Shown here piece by piece: positions 51,386 through 59,614 of a DNA stretch of 64,000 bases (position 1 is the stretch's first letter; each line of letters starts with the position of its first letter). This stretch comes from BQWY01 sp046351095 (GTDB taxonomy: Bacteria > Nitrospirota > Nitrospiria > Nitrospirales > Nitrospiraceae), in assembly GCA_046351095.1 (NCBI GenBank), contig JAXLZC010000001.1, forward strand, positions 1,922,001-1,986,000, given 5' to 3'. Under the pieces are notes generated by a model, which saw only the letters and a program-made list of their open reading frames with translations, searched no databases and was not told the origin of the DNA. Made by a program: the position numbers and the translations under genes.

Positions 51386-52357
51386 TTACGGCGTCGGGGA
51401 GTAGAGCGCCGGAGACGAGGATTTTGGAGCGGTAAATTCGACGAGCTTCAACCCGTAGTCGAGCAGCGAGGAGGCGGTGGTCCAGCGGCGGCGCGCACCG
51501 AGCAACACGAGCAGGACCTCGTGCCCTTCCTGCGAAACCTTCGCGATCAGGCAGCGGCCCGCCTTTGACGTAAAGCCGGTTTTGACGCCTTCCACACCGG
51601 GCACGCGCCCTAAGAGCCGATTGGTATTACGCAACAGATAGACACGATTGCCGTTGAGCGGCGCAATCATGTCCCGCTCTTGTTTCACGAGCATACGGAA
51701 CGTCGGATTCTGCAGCGCCGTTTCGCTCAACACGGCAAGGTCTTCGGCCGTCGAATAGTGATCGGGACGGTCGAATCCGCAGGCGTTGCCGAAGTGCGTT
51801 TCTTTGAGTCCGAGCGCCGCCGCCTTCGCGTTCATCAATTCGACGAAGTGGGCTTCATCGCCGCCCAAATGCTCCGCCGCGGCCAAGCACGCATCGTTCG
51901 CCGACACGATCAACATCGCCTTCAGCAAATCTTCCATCTTGAAGACCGCGCCAGGCTTGATACGCAAACGCGTCCGATGCGCGCGTGCAGCACGTTCGCT
52001 TACGATCACATCGTCCTGCAGTCGGCCGGATTCGAGGATCAACAAGGCCGACATTATCTTCGTCAAACTCGCGGGCGACAAGCGCTCCGACGCGCGAAAC
52101 TCGTAGAGCGTCTGCCCACTTTTCATATCCTTCAGCAAAATCCCATGTGCCGGCATGTGGCGCCACTTTAAAGCGCGGACGGCGTTGGTCAACGCGCCCG
52201 GCGCATTCGTGCGACTAGGATCGTGCTCGGCCCACGCCGGCGCACCGACACTCGACCACAGCAGCAAGAGCATCAGCACCACGGCCACCACGACTCCCCG
52301 GCATCGACACCAGCCGGCAACGGCGTTCGTCTCAAAAGCTTCGTCTGCGCGCATCAT
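51386..52357 (-). CDS. D-alanyl-D-alanine carboxypeptidase (PBP5/6-like)
   Basis: The 323-residue precursor has a membrane signal (about 20-43, AWA). The penicillin-binding motifs follow: Ser97-Leu-Thr-Lys100, Ser152-Ala-Asn154 and Lys259-Thr-Gly. The family removes the terminal D-Ala of peptidoglycan pentapeptides. The usual C-terminal beta domain and amphipathic anchor of PBP5 are absent, so it is a short DacA/S11-type enzyme. The ATG at 52357 was chosen because the open frame before it has no signal-like sequence. Confidence 0.9.
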   Translation of the reverse strand: MMRADEAFETNAVAGWCRCRGVVVAVVLMLLLLWSSVGAPAWAEHDPSRTNAPGALTNAVRALKWRHMPAHGILLKDMKSGQTLYEFRASERLSPASLTKIMSALLILESGRLQDDVIVSERAARAHRTRLRIKPGAVFKMEDLLKAMLIVSANDACLAAAEHLGGDEAHFVELMNAKAAALGLKETHFGNACGFDRPDHYSTAEDLAVLSETALQNPTFRMLVKQERDMIAPLNGNRVYLLRNTNRLLGRVPGVEGVKTGFTSKAGRCLIAKVSQEGHEVLLVLLGARRRWTTASSLLDYGLKLVEFTAPKSSSPALYSPTP

Positions 52358-52398
52358 CGAATCACCGTGTTCATGGCTAGGTCGTTGCTCGTGGTTCG

Positions 52399-52587
52399 TT
52401 ACAGGGTGAAATCTTCGCGGACTTTTCCGCCTCGGACGCCGCTTTGAATGACGCGGTGGAAAAAGCGCAGCAGGTCGGCGAGATCGAGCCAGAACCCGCA
52501 ATTAATACAACGCGCGTGCAACCGCCGACTCACGGACGAATAGTGCCGCTCGATCAACATGCAGCCTTTACAGCGGAGGCAATGCAT
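52399..52587 (-). CDS. Small zinc-ribbon-like protein
   Basis: The 62-residue protein has CLRCKGC at the start and ARCINCGFWLDL in the middle, giving a CxxC...CxxC motif. It probably binds zinc. It lies 14 bases after a small membrane-protein gene and 42 before the carboxypeptidase gene, on the same strand. Function unknown. Confidence 0.6.
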   Translation of the reverse strand: MHCLRCKGCMLIERHYSSVSRRLHARCINCGFWLDLADLLRFFHRVIQSGVRGGKVREDFTL

Positions 52588-52601
52588 CGGTGGATCGGGC
52601 C

Positions 52602-52802
52602 TTAACGCAGGCGGTTCAGGATGACGGCCAGACTGCCCGCAAGGAGCCCGCCGCCCAAGATGGTCAGGACAAACGACCAGACGGCCGCGGTGCTGCCGCT
52701 CGGGTGTGTTTCGTAGATGAGATCACGCACGCCGCCCTGCACCATCAACACCGACAGTGTCATGAGCGATCCCATACCGAACCACCACAAAAAGGCTCTC
52801 AC
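52602..52802 (-). CDS. Small two-helix membrane protein
   Basis: From a GTG at 52802 the 66-residue product is VRAFLWWFG, with two membrane helices (about 8-25 and 43-62) and a polar loop between. GGAG lies four bases before the GTG. A longer open frame to 52901 adds a polar, Cys-containing N-terminus with no obvious binding site. Function unknown; the next gene on the strand encodes the zinc-ribbon-like protein. Confidence 0.5.
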   Translation of the reverse strand: MRAFLWWFGMGSLMTLSVLMVQGGVRDLIYETHPSGSTAAVWSFVLTILGGGLLAGSLAVILNRLR

Positions 52803-52927
52803 GCGGCTCCATGTCGAAGGGGCGAAACGGTGTGTACGACAGAGGATTTGATCGTACGTGCGGCCTGCCGAGCTGTCAAGGCAAGCCGGGAAATGCTCCA
52901 CGTAAAAGAAGCGACCCTGGTTACCGG

Positions 52928-54151
52928 CTAATCGACGGTCGCCGGCGCCGCTTGCGGCGGCGCTTTGAGGCCTCGATGCAGAAAGACGGAAATGCTGTTG
53001 GCGCCGTTGTTGGCGACGATGAGCCCCGGCACCGCCGACTGCTCGGTCATGACGGAAAAGTCTGCGATCGCGAACGGTCCGCCTTTCGTCCGGTAGTTGC
53101 GGGGCGGATAGTGAAATGTCCCGTCGCCGACGCCGTAGACGATCGACAAGTCGTTCGATTGAATGTTGACGATGGCGACATCGATGTTGCGATCGCCGTC
53201 GAAATCGCGCGCGATGCCGTAGTTCGGGCCCGCATCGGCACCCGACTCGCGTCCGGGCTGGAACGTTCCGTCGCCCTTGCCGAGGAACACCGTAAACGTA
53301 TCCATCTCGCCGTTGATCACAAGCAGGTCCGGAATATTGTCGCGATTGAAGTCGGCCAAGCTGATGCCGAGCGGACGTTTGCCCGTTTTGTAATCGATAG
53401 GCGTCTTAAACGTGCCGTCCCCGTTGCCCAACCAAATCGAAACCGCGTTCGACATACGGCCGCCGTTCGTGACGATCAAGTCGACTTTACTGTCGCCGTT
53501 CAGATCGCTCACGGCCAACCCCGTCGGCGTGTCGCCGTATTCGTACTGCACGCCTTCGACGAACTCGCCGCGGCCCTTGCCGATCAGCACTTTGATTTTG
53601 TCGTTTCGCAGCGCCACCACGAGGTCGAGTTCGCCGTCGTTGTTCACGTCCTCCGCCACCACGGCGATGGGAATCTTGTTCACACTGTAGGCATGCAGGT
53701 CTTTGAACTTGCCGTCGCTTTGTCCGCGATAGATCACGATCTGATCGCTGCCCGCGCAGGCGAGCGCGAGGTCGAGCAGACCATCGTGGTCCAGGTCGCG
53801 CACGCTCACGGCACGCGGCTCCTGGCAGACCTTCATCGGCACCGCTTCGCGAAAGCTGCCGTCACCGTTCCCCTGTAAAAACGACAAGGTATTGTTCCCG
53901 ATATTCGTCGTCAGCAGATCGGTGATGCCGTCACGATTAAAATCGGCGGTCGTGATCGTTGTCGGATTCTTGCCGACTTCGTAATGGGCGAAGAGGTAAA
54001 ACAGATCCGGTGGGTTATACCGAGGCGCATTCGACGGGCAGCCGACCAGAATCAACCCCAAGGCGGCGCACAATGCCGCACCCTGTGTTATCCGGCCCAG
54101 ATACCAGGGGAGAGCCGACCGACCAGTCTGGGACCGTACGCAGCAAGACAT
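52928..54151 (-). CDS. FG-GAP/VCBS-repeat lipoprotein
   Basis: The 407-residue lipoprotein has a signal peptide with lipobox LVGC (Cys near residue 38). About six repeats of the beta-propeller FG-GAP/VCBS type follow, each with a calcium-loop motif like DFNRDGITDLL, DLDHDGLLDLA, DVNNDGELDLV, DLNGDSKVDLI, DFNRDNIPDLL and DFDGDRNIDVA, spaced about 45 residues. Such propellers often bind calcium and polysaccharide or protein ligands on the cell surface. The ATG at 54151 lies about 6 bases after the predicted transcript start. It is divergent from the gene at 54283. Confidence 0.85.
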   Translation of the reverse strand: MSCCVRSQTGRSALPWYLGRITQGAALCAALGLILVGCPSNAPRYNPPDLFYLFAHYEVGKNPTTITTADFNRDGITDLLTTNIGNNTLSFLQGNGDGSFREAVPMKVCQEPRAVSVRDLDHDGLLDLALACAGSDQIVIYRGQSDGKFKDLHAYSVNKIPIAVVAEDVNNDGELDLVVALRNDKIKVLIGKGRGEFVEGVQYEYGDTPTGLAVSDLNGDSKVDLIVTNGGRMSNAVSIWLGNGDGTFKTPIDYKTGKRPLGISLADFNRDNIPDLLVINGEMDTFTVFLGKGDGTFQPGRESGADAGPNYGIARDFDGDRNIDVAIVNIQSNDLSIVYGVGDGTFHYPPRNYRTKGGPFAIADFSVMTEQSAVPGLIVANNGANSISVFLHRGLKAPPQAAPATVD

Positions 54152-54163
54152 CAGAATCCCGCG

Positions 54164-54193
54164 AGTATACAAACTCTTTTACGAAGGGGACAA
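54164..54193 (-). promoter_or_regulatory. Promoter of the FG-GAP lipoprotein
   Basis: On the minus strand TTGTCC (54193-54188), an 18-base spacer and TATACT (54169-54164) predict a start about 6 bases before the ATG at 54151, which supports this ATG over the longer open frame. Confidence 0.5.
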
Positions 54194-54228
54194 CCGCGAG
54201 GCCCGTGCAGAATGTAGCCAGAGAGCGT

Positions 54229-54258
54229 TTGAAAATGGGACGAGCCGTAGAGTACAAT
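54229..54258 (+). promoter_or_regulatory. Promoter of the small conserved gene at 54283
   Basis: TTGAAA (54229-54234), an 18-base spacer and TACAAT (54253-54258) precede GAGGAGGAG and the ATG at 54283. It is back to back with the minus-strand promoter at 54164-54193. Confidence 0.65.
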
Positions 54259-54282
54259 GCCCCCTCGCTTGAGGAGGAGCCC

Positions 54283-54603
54283 ATGTCAGCTACACAAAAA
54301 GTATCCTTGACCATGTACGGCATCGCGGAAGTGTTGCGCTGGTGCCATGACCGCAATAACGGCCGCATTCCTGGCGTCGATACGGCGGGATTCAAAAAAA
54401 TGCAGGCGCTGCTGGCCGAGAAGCCGCAGGGTGCGGACTATTTCGCGCTGGATCAGTTCTGGAAGAAGTCGATCGACCTGGATCTGACGGAAGACGAAAT
54501 CGCGATGATCGACCGGTGTCTCTACGATATCCCGAACTTCGACAACGAACCGTTGCCGCAGATTCGCCACAAGTTCTGGCCGCAAGCGGCCGGTACGCAC
54601 TAA
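54283..54603 (+). CDS. Small hypothetical protein
   Basis: The 106-residue soluble protein has a helical, Trp-containing pattern (GIAEVLRWCHDRNNGRIPGV, FALDQFWKKSIDLDLTEDE, RHKFWPQAAG). No signal or membrane segment. A very strong ribosome binding site (GAGGAGGAG) and a good promoter suggest strong expression. No known family recognised. It converges with the PCP_red gene across a long hairpin. Confidence 0.7.
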   Translation: MSATQKVSLTMYGIAEVLRWCHDRNNGRIPGVDTAGFKKMQALLAEKPQGADYFALDQFWKKSIDLDLTEDEIAMIDRCLYDIPNFDNEPLPQIRHKFWPQAAGTH

Positions 54604-54631
54604 GTCGATCGTTTTCCGCGCAGGTATCTGA

Positions 54632-54670
54632 CGAGGTTAAGTGAAGTCCTCACCGACTTCCTTAACCTCG
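54632..54670. terminator. Long bidirectional terminator-like hairpin
   Basis: CGAGGTTAAG, a bulged T, then GAAGTC on one arm pair with GACTTC and CTTAACCTCG on the other, giving 16 bp with a 6-base CTCACC loop and a single bulge. It lies between the convergent genes at 54603 and 54693. No T-run follows on the plus side. Confidence 0.75.
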
Positions 54671-54692
54671 ACTGCATTTGAGCCCCGATAGC

Positions 54693-55682
54693 CTACAAAC
54701 TGCCTTCGCCCTTTAGGTAGCGGCGGAACCGTCCCATCAATTCTGCCCCGAGCGTCCCGCCTTCCGGCTTCTTCGTGTCCGGATCGGCGAAGTGGCCGCG
54801 AATTTCCTGCAGCCGTTTCTCCGCCTGGTCGTTGCCCTTCAACCGCTTCGTCTTTTCCAACGCGGTATCGAAGGCGTCGAAGGTCAATTCCTTGTAGCCG
54901 AAGGAGCGGATGCGCTTGACGGCCTTCATCATCGCTTCGTTGCGGAATGACGTGAGGTGGTCTGAGTCAATTTCCGTGAGGCCGAGTTTGCGGGCGCGTC
55001 GTTCTGCCGCCTTCCGAATGCCGCTACGCACAAAATCCGGCGAGGTCTGCAGCCGCTTCCACGCCTCGTCGCCCCAGGCCACACGCGCCAGCGGCGCTTC
55101 CCAAATGGCGACAACGGCCTGTTCGTCAAGCTTCGTCATGCCCTGTTCGCGCGCCGCTTCTTCCGTGTCGTGCCGGATCATGTCGGCCACAAAATCCATC
55201 GCGATCGGGGGCGAGTCTTTGATTTTTTCTTTCAGCAACGCGAGCGCGCCGTCGGTCCATTCCAACGCCGTCTGTTGCTCGCGGCCTTCGCCGAGCGCTT
55301 CGACGCGATCGAACAAATCGACGTTCACTTCCATGTGCCCGTCTTTGCGCGCCATCTCTTCGGCGATCTGCTTGATCATGCCGCGCATAAATTCCGGCAC
55401 CGCCGCCAACCGCTCGCGCGCCGCCGCCGTCCAGGGCAACTCGCCCTTCGCCATGGCATCGGCCGCCGCCGCCATTTCCGACGCGCCGCCCATACCGCCC
55501 ATCATTTGGCTTTTGAATTGGTCGAGAATGTCCGCGGTAATCTCGGCGTAACCCAGCTCCTTCGCTTTTTTTTCGGCGAGACGTTTGACCATCCCGCGCA
55601 AAAAGATCGGCGCGCGCTCCATACGCTGCAACGCCTCCGGGGACCAGATGACTTCGCCGACCGATGCCGATGTATCTGACAT
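54693..55682 (-). CDS. Four-repeat PCP-reductase-domain protein
   Basis: The 329-residue soluble protein consists of four related units near residues 11-58, 82-130, 140-195 (worn) and 202-250. Each starts with Trp (W13, W84, W142, W203) and carries a Pro-x-Phe-like segment, a basic helix and an Ala/Glu-rich helix (KRLAEKKAKELGYAEI, KQIAEEMARKDGHMEV, RKAAERRARKLGLTEI). This matches the small helical PCP_red domain found at the end of the light-independent protochlorophyllide reductase B subunit. The C-terminus is charged. It is the last gene of the supraoperon, 41 bases after the HU/IHF gene. Function unknown. Confidence 0.82.
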   Translation of the reverse strand: MSDTSASVGEVIWSPEALQRMERAPIFLRGMVKRLAEKKAKELGYAEITADILDQFKSQMMGGMGGASEMAAAADAMAKGELPWTAAARERLAAVPEFMRGMIKQIAEEMARKDGHMEVNVDLFDRVEALGEGREQQTALEWTDGALALLKEKIKDSPPIAMDFVADMIRHDTEEAAREQGMTKLDEQAVVAIWEAPLARVAWGDEAWKRLQTSPDFVRSGIRKAAERRARKLGLTEIDSDHLTSFRNEAMMKAVKRIRSFGYKELTFDAFDTALEKTKRLKGNDQAEKRLQEIRGHFADPDTKKPEGGTLGAELMGRFRRYLKGEGSL

Positions 55683-55723
55683 GGGTGCCTTTCTCGACTC
55701 CGCTGACGGGCGCGCCGTAGGGG

Positions 55724-56005
55724 CTACGCAGGATTCAGGAGTTCTTTGAGTTCTTTGCCGGCCTTGAAAAATGGAACTTTTTTGGCCGGGACCGCCACCG
55801 TCGCGCCGGTCTTCGGATTGCGCCCTTCTTTCATGCGACGCGACCGAAGCCGGAAGCTGCCGAAGCCGCGGATTTCCGTCTTGTCGCCGTTGCGCAAGGA
55901 ATCGCGGATGCTGTCGAATACGGTGTTGACCACGATTTCAGCCTGCCGCTTCGTCAACGTCGGCACATCTTCGGACAACCGTTCGATGATCTGCGCTTTT
56001 GTCAT
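55724..56005 (-). CDS. HU/IHF-family DNA-binding protein
   Basis: The 93-residue protein is a typical HU/IHF subunit: an N-terminal helical dimer domain (TKAQIIERLSEDVPTL) and a beta arm with IRGFGSFRLRSRRMKEGRNPKTG and VPAKKVPFFKAGKEL. HU/IHF bend DNA and shape nucleoid structure. Position downstream of rpsA matches ihfB, but sequence alone does not separate IHF-beta from HU. AGGGAGGG lies before the ATG at 56005. Confidence 0.92.
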   Translation of the reverse strand: MTKAQIIERLSEDVPTLTKRQAEIVVNTVFDSIRDSLRNGDKTEIRGFGSFRLRSRRMKEGRNPKTGATVAVPAKKVPFFKAGKELKELLNPA

Positions 56006-56062
56006 GTCACCCTCCCTGTCGACCTTCGCCTGGATTCGCCGCGCGCCGTCGCGCCGCACGAA

Positions 56063-56971
56063 TCAGAAGGCCATCAAGTACTTGACGCTGATGCCGGGTT
56101 GCCAATCGAGCGACGGCAACAACGGCCCCAACTTCGACTCCAACAAGTCGCGCACGGAAAAGCGCTTGCGCGGTTCCACCACCTTCGGGTCGCCGTCGAG
56201 CCCGACGAGGTCGGCCGCCAACTGCACGGCATCGTCAAGATCGCCCAACTCGTCGACGAGTTTCAAGTCCTTCGCCTGGCGACCGGAAAAGATCCGGCCG
56301 TCGGCCACGGTCCGCGCCACGGCCGGTTCGATGCCCCGCCCGTCCGCCACCGCTTCGATAAACTGATCGTGCACGTCGTCCATGACGGTTTGCAAGACCT
56401 GCCGCTCCTCATCCGTCATTTTCCGCAGGGGCGAGCCGACATCCTTAAACTTGCCGGACTTGATGACGACCCCCTCCACCCCGACCTTTTTGAGCAACCC
56501 TTCGAGGTTGGCCGTCTCCATGATGACGCCGATGCTGCCCGTGAGCGTCCCGGGATTGGCCATGATGCGGTCCGTCGCCACGGCGATGTAATAGCCACCC
56601 GAGGCGGCCACGCTGCCCATGGACGCGACCACGGCCTTGTTCGTCTTAGCGCGGATACGCCGCACGGCATCGTGAATTTCTTGCGACGGGACGACCCCAC
56701 CGCCTGGGCTGTCGATCCTGAGCACGATGGCTTTGACGGACGGATTCTCCGCAAACCGTTTGAGGTCGCCGATGGTCTCGCGCGCATCCATGATCGGCCC
56801 TTCGACACGAATCACGGCGATCCGATCCGTCGGGGCAAAGTCGAAATCGGAGAGCAACCAACTCCCAAACAGGGTCAACACCATGCCGATGCCGACGATA
56901 CCGAGCGCGCGGCGGATGCCGTGCTTCGGTGCGGGAGTGGTCGGAGAACCGGGCATCGATGATTGGTTCAT
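56063..56971 (-). CDS. sppA: Signal peptide peptidase SppA (short form)
   Basis: This 302-residue protein has one membrane helix (about 22-40) and the S49 peptidase domain. The catalytic Ser124 is in VAASGGYYIA and the catalytic Lys176 in KSGKFKDVGSP, as in the 335-residue B. subtilis-type enzyme with a single domain. It degrades cleaved signal peptides in the membrane. It is set between rpsA and the HU/IHF gene, on the same strand. The ATG at 56971 is chosen over a further one at 56995. Confidence 0.93.
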   Translation of the reverse strand: MNQSSMPGSPTTPAPKHGIRRALGIVGIGMVLTLFGSWLLSDFDFAPTDRIAVIRVEGPIMDARETIGDLKRFAENPSVKAIVLRIDSPGGGVVPSQEIHDAVRRIRAKTNKAVVASMGSVAASGGYYIAVATDRIMANPGTLTGSIGVIMETANLEGLLKKVGVEGVVIKSGKFKDVGSPLRKMTDEERQVLQTVMDDVHDQFIEAVADGRGIEPAVARTVADGRIFSGRQAKDLKLVDELGDLDDAVQLAADLVGLDGDPKVVEPRKRFSVRDLLESKLGPLLPSLDWQPGISVKYLMAF

Positions 56972-57077
56972 GGCGAAGGAGACGGCATCAAGCAATGAAC
57001 CGAGGAACGACGATTTCTATCTCTGAGGCGCGAGGGATCGAAACGCTCGCTGCCCTCGACACCCACGAATGCGGCAA

Positions 57078-57107
57078 GGAGGGACCGCGCAGATGCGCAG
57101 CCCCTCC
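57078..57107 (-). terminator. Terminator-like hairpin after rpsA
   Basis: On the minus strand GGAGGG, a 3-base internal loop, GCGCA, a two-base loop, TGCGC, a 3-base loop and CCCTCC form an 11-bp interrupted stem in the 166-base space before sppA. It may reduce or end transcription between rpsA and sppA. Confidence 0.55.
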
Positions 57108-57137
57108 CCCCGAATCGAATACGACCGCCGAGACGAC

Positions 57138-58841
57138 TTAGTCTTGGTCGGCCTTGCTCTTCTTGCTACGCTTCGCGGCGCGGCCGAGCGATTGATCCAA
57201 GCCGCCTTGCGTGGCGTGGAACTCGTCCATGTGGCGCTGATCCACATCGGACTGGTGCTCGCGCTGGCTGAGCGCAATCTTCCGCTCTTCGCGATCGACC
57301 TTGATGACCTTCGCCGTGACTTCCTGCGCCGGCTTGAAGGTATCTTCCAAACGCGCGGACGGCTCCATCTTGGTCTCGCTGACGTGGATCAACCCTTCCA
57401 CGCCGCCTTCGAGTTCGACGAACACGCCGAAGTCGGCCACCTTGCTCACCTTGCCGGTGACGGTTTCGCCGATCTTCAAGCGGCTGGGGATCTCGTCGTC
57501 CCACGGATCGCGACTCAACTGCTTATAGCCGAGCGAGAGGCGCTCCTTTTCCTTGTCGATGCGGAGCACCACGGCCTCGACCTTCTGCCCCTTCTTAAAC
57601 AACTCGGACGGATGCTTGACGTGTTTCACCCACGACATGTCGGAGACGTGGATCAAGCCGTCGATTCCTTCGTCCAAGCCGACGAAGGCGCCGAAATCCG
57701 TCAGGCTCTTCACCTTGCCCTCGATACGCGTGCCCATCGGGTACTTGGTCTCGACCACGTCCCAGGGGTTCGGGGCCGTCTGCTTCATACCGAGCGAAAT
57801 CTTGCGGTTCGCCGGGTCGACGTTCAACACCGCCGCTTCCACCTGATCGCCGATCGAGACGACCTTCGACGGATGCCGCACTTCATGCGTCCACGACATT
57901 TCGGACACGTGCACCAGCCCTTCCACACCCGGCTCCAACTCCACGAAGGCGCCGTAGTCGGTCAGGCTCACGACCTTGCCCTTCACGCGTGTGCCGATCG
58001 GGTACTTGTTGCCGACGTTCGTCCAGGGATCCGCGCTCTTCTGCTTAAGGCCGAGCGAAATACGGCCGGTCTCGCGGTCGTACTTAAGCACCGCCACTTC
58101 GACACGGTCGCCGATGGAGAACATTTCGGACGGATGGCCGACGCGGCCCCACGACATGTCGGTGATATGGAGCAACCCGTCGATGCCGCCGAGGTCGATG
58201 AAGGCACCGTAGTCGGTGATGTTCTTGACCATGCCCTGAATAAGCTGGCCTTCCTTCAGGTTGGCTAAGGTCGTCTGGCGGTTGCGGTCGCGCGTCTCTT
58301 CCAACAACACGCGGCGCGACACCACGACGTTGCCGCGGCGGTGGTTGATCTTGATGATCTTCATCGGGAACACCTTCCCGATCAACCCATCGAGATCACG
58401 CACCGGATGCAGGTCGATCTGCGAGCCCGGCAAAAACGCCTTCACGCCGATGTCGACCATCATCCCGCCCTTGATCTTGGAAAGAATCCGCCCTTCGACG
58501 CTCTTTTCATCCTTGAAGATCTTTTCCAGATCTTCCCAGATCTTCATCTTGTCCGCTTTTTCCTTGGACAAGATGAGATTGCCGTCGGAGTCTTCCGTGT
58601 TTTCGATATAGACCTGCAGGCGGTCGTCGACCTTCAAGGCCTTCAGCTCGTCGGGCGGGAACTGGTCCAGCGAGATCAAGCCTTCCGACTTGTACCCGAT
58701 GTCGACCACGATCCGGTCCTTGCCGATGGCCACAATGCGGCCTTCGACAATGGTCCCTTCCTCGATGTTTCGGAAGGACTCCGCGTAGAGCGCTTCCATC
58801 GCATTGCGATCCATCTTGCCTGCGGGGGCTGCGGTGCTCAT
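57138..58841 (-). CDS. rpsA: 30S ribosomal protein S1
   Basis: The 567-residue protein has six S1 (OB-fold) domains, seen as repeating units of the type G..V.G.V..I.DYGAFVDLGGIDGLLH, with the last four best conserved (for example VSLTDYGAFVELEPGVEGLVHVSEMSW). S1 binds mRNA and helps start translation at weak ribosome binding sites. The full six-domain length matches the gammaproteobacterial type. The GC-rich body and gene position after cmk and plsC match the classic cmk-rpsA order. It is 44 bases after plsC. Confidence 0.97.
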   Translation of the reverse strand: MSTAAPAGKMDRNAMEALYAESFRNIEEGTIVEGRIVAIGKDRIVVDIGYKSEGLISLDQFPPDELKALKVDDRLQVYIENTEDSDGNLILSKEKADKMKIWEDLEKIFKDEKSVEGRILSKIKGGMMVDIGVKAFLPGSQIDLHPVRDLDGLIGKVFPMKIIKINHRRGNVVVSRRVLLEETRDRNRQTTLANLKEGQLIQGMVKNITDYGAFIDLGGIDGLLHITDMSWGRVGHPSEMFSIGDRVEVAVLKYDRETGRISLGLKQKSADPWTNVGNKYPIGTRVKGKVVSLTDYGAFVELEPGVEGLVHVSEMSWTHEVRHPSKVVSIGDQVEAAVLNVDPANRKISLGMKQTAPNPWDVVETKYPMGTRIEGKVKSLTDFGAFVGLDEGIDGLIHVSDMSWVKHVKHPSELFKKGQKVEAVVLRIDKEKERLSLGYKQLSRDPWDDEIPSRLKIGETVTGKVSKVADFGVFVELEGGVEGLIHVSETKMEPSARLEDTFKPAQEVTAKVIKVDREERKIALSQREHQSDVDQRHMDEFHATQGGLDQSLGRAAKRSKKSKADQD

Positions 58842-58885
58842 AACTGTTCAACCAATCTGCGACAAATGTCGGCTGCTGAATGTGA

Positions 58886-59614
58886 TTAAGACAACCCGGA
58901 ACCCCTCTCAGCGTGAAGGGATTCCGAGGTCGGGGACGGCGACGTTGGCGGCGTCTCGCGGGGTGCGCGCGCTCGTGTGGGTGTCGTCCCCGTGGGAACG
59001 TCCACCTGCCCGAGCTCGGCGATCCGCGCCATGACCTCCCGACTCACCTGCTGATAAAACGCCTTCTCTGCACCCTCGACCACCGGCGGAAACTGGATCG
59101 CCTCCCCGAACCGCACCGTAATGCGGGCCGGCTTCGGCCATCCCCTGCCCGGCGGCATCGCCTCGAACGTGCCCCCGAGATGCACGGGGACCACAGGGCA
59201 GTTGGTCTGGGCGACGATCATGCCCAACCCCGGCTTGCCGTGCCGGAGATCCCCCGTCACGGTGCGCCCACCTTCCGGATAAATCACGACGGCCTTGCCC
59301 TGGCGAATCAACTCGATGGCTTCGGTGAATCCTTGGCGGTCGAGCCGATCGGGACGGATCGGAATCCATCCCAACGCACGAAAAATCCACCGAAACCCCG
59401 GCACCGGAAACAAATCGCGCCGGCCCATGTACCAGAGGCGACGCGGGGCTCCACAGCCGAGAATCGGGATATCCAAATAACTGGCGTGGTTCGCCGCAAG
59501 CAGCACTCCGCCGCTGCGCGGGACTCGTTCCGCATGGTCGACGCGCAGGCCGAAATACAGCCGCCCGAGACCGCGGACCGCCACCCACAAGAACCAATAT
59601 AAGACGCCGCTCAC
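58886..59614 (-). CDS. plsC: 1-acyl-sn-glycerol-3-phosphate acyltransferase
   Basis: This 242-residue acyltransferase acylates lysophosphatidic acid to phosphatidic acid. It has NHASYLD (H43-D48, the HX4D site), a short N-terminal membrane anchor (LYWFLWVAVRGLGRLYFG), YPEGGRT and VVPVHLGGTFEA. The GTG at 59614 overlaps the cmk stop as GTGA, which fixes the start. The proline-rich tail of about 40 residues is variable. Its position between cmk and rpsA is a notable insertion in that conserved order. Confidence 0.9.
   Translation of the reverse strand: MSGVLYWFLWVAVRGLGRLYFGLRVDHAERVPRSGGVLLAANHASYLDIPILGCGAPRRLWYMGRRDLFPVPGFRWIFRALGWIPIRPDRLDRQGFTEAIELIRQGKAVVIYPEGGRTVTGDLRHGKPGLGMIVAQTNCPVVPVHLGGTFEAMPPGRGWPKPARITVRFGEAIQFPPVVEGAEKAFYQQVSREVMARIAELGQVDVPTGTTPTRARAPRETPPTSPSPTSESLHAERGSGLS

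Noticed and set aside
52811..53878. 355-codon plus-strand frame opposite the FG-GAP gene
   Set aside because: It is a shadow of the Asp-rich repeats and lacks a start signal.
53000..54100. CRISPR-like regular spacing in the FG-GAP gene
   Set aside because: The periodicity is the protein repeat (about 135 bases) with diverged DNA, not identical short repeats with spacers.
57069..58268. 399-codon plus-strand frame opposite rpsA
   Set aside because: It mirrors the repeated S1 domains, so it looks repetitive but carries no protein-family signal.
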